9,046 bases of DNA, from assembly GCA_022447335.1 (NCBI GenBank), contig JAKVCF010000093.1, positions 1-9,046 on the forward strand, written 5' to 3'. This DNA is from Planctomycetota bacterium (GTDB lineage: Bacteria > Planctomycetota > UBA1135). Positions 7,384 to 9,046 of the stretch are shown here, one piece after another. Each line of letters opens with the position of its first letter. Position 1 is the stretch's first letter. A program made the translations under genes and the position numbers. The notes under the pieces were generated by a model. It was given only the letters and a program-made list of their open reading frames with translations. It had not been told where the DNA came from and ran no database searches.

Positions 7384-7503
7384 TTTCCGCTTTTCCGCAG
7401 TGTGTTCCGTTTCCTACTCGCAACTTTGCTGCAGGATCGGTGCTTACGGTTTGTCTGCACCGGAAGCGCGAACGAGCTCGGAACTTGGCTCATCGCGCAT
7501 GTT

Positions 7504-7560
7504 GCAAGCCCCCTGGCTCACAACGAGAACGGGGGCCGCCGTAGCGGCACCCATGCTTGC
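7504..7560 (-). promoter_or_regulatory. Large stem-loop between rpsO and pnp, possible processing or control site
   Basis: Immediately after the rpsO stop, GCAAGC (7560-7555) can pair with GCTTGC (7509-7504), and inside it GCCCCC (7536-7531) can pair with GGGGGC (7513-7508). The two pairings share two bases, so one or two end pairs must give way. CTC and GAG inside the loop can extend the inner stem. No U tract follows, so read-through into pnp is expected. In E. coli the pnp leader hairpin is cut by RNase III and PNPase then represses its own mRNA; a similar role here is inference by position. Confidence 0.45.
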
Positions 7561-7561
7561 C

Positions 7562-7831
7562 TTAGTGACGGATACCGAGTTTCTGGACGATAGCCTGATA
7601 ACGCCCGGTGTCCGACGACCGCAAGTAGTTGAGAAGCTTGCGGCGTTTGGCGACCATTGCCACCAGACCGCGCGTCGTCGACCGATCCTTGCGATGCTTC
7701 TTGAGGTGTGCGGTGAGGTTCGAGATGCGAGCCGTAAGTACGGCAACCTGAACTTCAACCGAGCCGGTATCGCCCGACTGACGGGCATTTTCGGCAATGA
7801 GAGCGGCTTTCTCCGCTTTATTGACAGACAT
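7562..7831 (-). CDS. rpsO: 30S ribosomal protein S15
   Basis: Primary-binding 30S protein that folds the central domain of 16S rRNA around the h20/h21/h22 junction and later forms an intersubunit bridge. The 89 residues equal the usual bacterial length. The family core is clear: GDTGSVEVQVAVLTARISNL (residues 20-39), then HLKKHRKDRSTTRGLVAMV with the His-Lys-Lys-His and Asp-Arg-Ser residues that contact rRNA, and KRRKLLNYLRSSD near the end. The ATG at 7831 has a strong Shine-Dalgarno AAGGAAGG (7845-7838), six bases away. It is the first gene of an rpsO-pnp unit, and its leader folds so that the Shine-Dalgarno sequence is paired, which suggests autoregulation by S15. Confidence 0.98.
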   Translation of the reverse strand: MSVNKAEKAALIAENARQSGDTGSVEVQVAVLTARISNLTAHLKKHRKDRSTTRGLVAMVAKRRKLLNYLRSSDTGRYQAIVQKLGIRH

Positions 7832-7840
7832 AGTTTTCCT

Positions 7841-7916
7841 TCCTTGAGGGTCAGTTGTGGCCGCATGCCGGAACTTTTCCGGGGACAGACCTGCGCCTCA
7901 TACCCAGACTCAAGGA
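7841..7916 (-). promoter_or_regulatory. Candidate S15 autoregulatory leader sequestering the rpsO ribosome-binding site
   Basis: In the minus-strand RNA, UCCUUGAG (7916-7909) is perfectly complementary to CUCAAGGA (7848-7841). The second arm overlaps the Shine-Dalgarno AAGGAAGG (7845-7838), so the closed form would hide half of it. Directly inside, GGUC (7891-7888) can pair with GACC (7852-7849), and within that CCGGAA-AAG-UUCCGG (7882-7868) is a perfect 6-bp hairpin. The 17 unpaired bases at 7908-7892 sit at the junction. S15 is known to repress its own mRNA in several bacteria through unrelated leader folds that imitate its 16S rRNA site. Position and structure fit that habit; the actual S15 contact is unproven. 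Confidence 0.5.
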
Positions 7917-7941
7917 CGTCCAGGACAGAGGTCGGAGGGGG

Positions 7942-7963
7942 ATTGTATCAGTTTTGGCCAAAA
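7942..7963 (-). promoter_or_regulatory. Candidate extended -10 promoter for rpsO-pnp with adjoining palindrome
   Basis: On the minus strand TGATACAAT (7950-7942) is an extended -10 element (TG, one base, then 5 of 6 matches to TATAAT). There is no recognisable -35 at normal spacing, as is usual for extended -10 promoters. One base upstream lies the perfect 12-bp palindrome TTTTGGCCAAAA (7952-7963), placed in the spacer where a bound repressor would block polymerase. The start site would be near 7935, about 20 bases before the leader stem, which supports the assignment. Confidence 0.45.
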
Positions 7964-7973
7964 GCGGGCTAGC

Positions 7974-8018
7974 ACCCATTCAAATCGGACGGCGACGGCA
8001 GCATCGCTACCCATTCAA
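7974..8018 (-). repeat. Two 10-bp direct repeats upstream of the rpsO promoter
   Basis: TTGAATGGGT (minus strand) occurs at 8018-8009 and again at 7983-7974, 35 bp apart centre to centre. Relative to a start near 7935 the centres lie at about -43 and -78, a usual layout for an activator that binds upstream of a promoter lacking a -35 box. Chance occurrence of a 10-bp repeat in a region this size is low but not negligible. Confidence 0.35.
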
Positions 8019-8166
8019 CCGGCCAACGCCCTGTAAATGTCCTCCGCACTCGGATTCACGACTAACTCACAGTCCCCTAGGAGATTGCCCTACTTGTAAA
8101 GACGCATTTGTACCCCTCCGCGTGCTCGGGCAGGAGGCCCAGCCTCGCGTAGCGCACACAACGAGA

Positions 8167-8203
8167 GCTAGCAAACCGCTTGCCCGCCAGCACAAATGCT
8201 AGC
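8167..8203 (-). repeat. Inverted repeat just downstream of the partial right-hand gene
   Basis: GCTAGCA (8167-8173) and TGCTAGC (8197-8203) are perfect 7-base complements with a 23-base loop, starting 3 bases after the upstream stop codon. No U tract follows, so it is at best a weak or factor-dependent terminator. GCTAGC appears a third time at 7968-7973 near the rpsO promoter. Confidence 0.35.
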
Positions 8204-8205
8204 CA

Positions 8206-9046
8206 TTAATTCGTAATCGTGCGCCCGCTAGAGCGTGTGCGAGCTTCCCAATCGCGATCGAAGACACGGAAGAAAAAGCCGTGTTCAGTGAAACCGGCCG
8301 ACATGTGGAAGGCCTCGACAAACATCGTCCAGACTGCGTCCACGTTGTCATCGAGCGGGGAGCTGTCCAAACTCGGAAAAGGTGGGTCACCCGAAGCACG
8401 CAGGCTCGCTGGCACCCACAGATCCCATTGCACATCGCCATCATCAAGCGTCACCGCGTAGTAACCAGGAGCGCCCTCGAGAGTAAGCGAATCACGGAAC
8501 TGCAGAGGGGTCCCGGCAATTGCACCCGGATCGACCCCGGAGGTTTGTACCGTAGGTACATTGGCCGGCCAGGCCAATGTGTTCGGCCCGACCTCGCTGG
8601 CATCACGCACGCGCGACAACACCGTAGCACCAGAAGAAAACTGGATTTCTCCCATGAGATCCACCTCGAGATCGGCGAAGGCTTGGCCCGTGTAGTTAGC
8701 AGCGGCCTGACGCAACTCATCAGTCACCGAGATCGTCGAGGAAGTCGCTCCACTTCCTGAACCAAAGTCTTCTCCGACTGCAAGAACCGCCGGCCCAATC
8801 AGACCAGGAATAGTTGTTACCGCTGAGGTACGCAAATCATCCTCACCAGCAGTTGCCGGGAAACTCAACGGAAAGTCCACCCGCGCCGCTGTGCTCAACT
8901 CCGCCATATCGAAAGATGGAGCTGCAGCCACGGTGCTAGCACTGAAGGGATCGACAATAATGCGCGGGTCCTGCGCAAATTGGGAGAAGGGTGCCGTTCC
9001 GCTTAAACGGAAGAAGCCGGCGAACCACCCGGGTCGATCGGCGCTC
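8206..9046 (-). CDS. C-terminal part of an unrecognised, probably exported protein
   Basis: An open frame enters from the right edge and ends at TAA 8208-8206, giving 280 visible codons; the N-terminus is outside the window, so no signal peptide can be checked. I do not recognise the family. The sequence is rich in Ser, Thr, Ala, Gly, Asp and aromatic residues, poor in Lys and Cys, and has no transmembrane segment. Its alternating polar and hydrophobic stretches (PGYYAVTLDDGDVQWDLWVP, later HGFFFRVFDRDWEAR) suggest beta-sandwich folding, as in extracellular or cell-surface proteins. A short SGSGATSST linker lies roughly midway. The frame is continuous through GTG 8931, so that codon is internal rather than the true start. 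No functional link to rpsO is implied. Confidence 0.8.
   Translation of the reverse strand, partial: SADRPGWFAGFFRLSGTAPFSQFAQDPRIIVDPFSASTVAAAPSFDMAELSTAARVDFPLSFPATAGEDDLRTSAVTTIPGLIGPAVLAVGEDFGSGSGATSSTISVTDELRQAAANYTGQAFADLEVDLMGEIQFSSGATVLSRVRDASEVGPNTLAWPANVPTVQTSGVDPGAIAGTPLQFRDSLTLEGAPGYYAVTLDDGDVQWDLWVPASLRASGDPPFPSLDSSPLDDNVDAVWTMFVEAFHMSAGFTEHGFFFRVFDRDWEARTRSSGRTITN

Larger units (their letters stand above)
7832..8205. other. 374-base intergenic region upstream of rpsO
   Basis: It separates the unrecognised gene at the right end from rpsO. From right to left it holds an inverted repeat just after the upstream stop (8167-8203), a stretch at 8019-8166 where I see no gene or clear signal, two direct repeats (7974-8018), an extended -10 promoter with a palindrome (7942-7963), and the foldable rpsO leader (7841-7916). 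No tRNA-like arm set and no convincing small coding frame was found on either strand. Confidence 0.8.

Noticed and set aside
6337..7593. Long plus-strand open frame (418 codons) opposite pnp and its leader
   Set aside because: It lies antisense to the fully conserved pnp gene; its composition (rich in His, Arg, Asp, Leu) is what the complement of pnp codons gives, and it shows no family motif.
7444..7866. Minus-strand open frame of 140 codons covering rpsO in another frame
   Set aside because: It overlaps S15, whose frame is certain, and the translation is a basic, low-information shadow.
7910..8014. Minus-strand 34-codon frame beginning ATGGGTAGC ahead of rpsO
   Set aside because: It has no Shine-Dalgarno sequence, crosses the candidate promoter and direct repeats, and shows no protein-like pattern.

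Overview
All supported genes lie on the minus strand, so the window is best read from its right end to its left. It looks like the chromosome of a moderately GC-rich diderm (Gram-negative type) bacterium: it carries an outer-membrane secretin, a GspK-type minor pseudopilin and an OmpH/Skp-like periplasmic protein beside core genes (rpsO, pnp, purA). A planctomycete or similar deep-branching diderm is possible from the style of the secretion proteins, but this is a weak inference. No mobile element, tRNA, rRNA or CRISPR array is visible.

Right end (8206-9046): the C-terminal part of an unrecognised, probably exported protein whose start is outside the window. Then comes a 374-base gap (7832-8205). 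It holds an inverted repeat just after that gene, two 10-bp direct repeats, an extended -10 promoter next to a 12-bp palindrome, and a foldable rpsO leader whose outer stem covers the Shine-Dalgarno sequence.

Middle (5044-7831): the classic rpsO-pnp pair, ribosomal protein S15 then polynucleotide phosphorylase. A large stem-loop lies between them. The PNPase has a C-terminal tail with 48 consecutive residues made only of Gly, Arg and Asp. After pnp come a perfect 14-bp hairpin and a U-tract terminator whose stem can pair in two mutually exclusive ways.

Left half (1-4834): an apparent operon of an OmpH/Skp-like gene broken by one in-frame TAA, a short secretin with a TTG start, a GspK-like pseudopilin overlapping the secretin by ATGA, and purA (adenylosuccinate synthetase; only the last few codons are cut off). 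The secretin and GspK belong to a type II secretion or type IV pilus-like machine whose ATPase, platform and major pseudopilin genes are not here. purA has a possible promoter and paired UUCG hairpins upstream, so it may be transcribed partly on its own.

The most interesting points are the candidate S15 autoregulatory leader, the Gly/Arg/Asp PNPase tail, the in-frame stop in the OmpH-like gene, and the two-state hairpin between pnp and the secretion operon. I found no clear new defence or mobile system.
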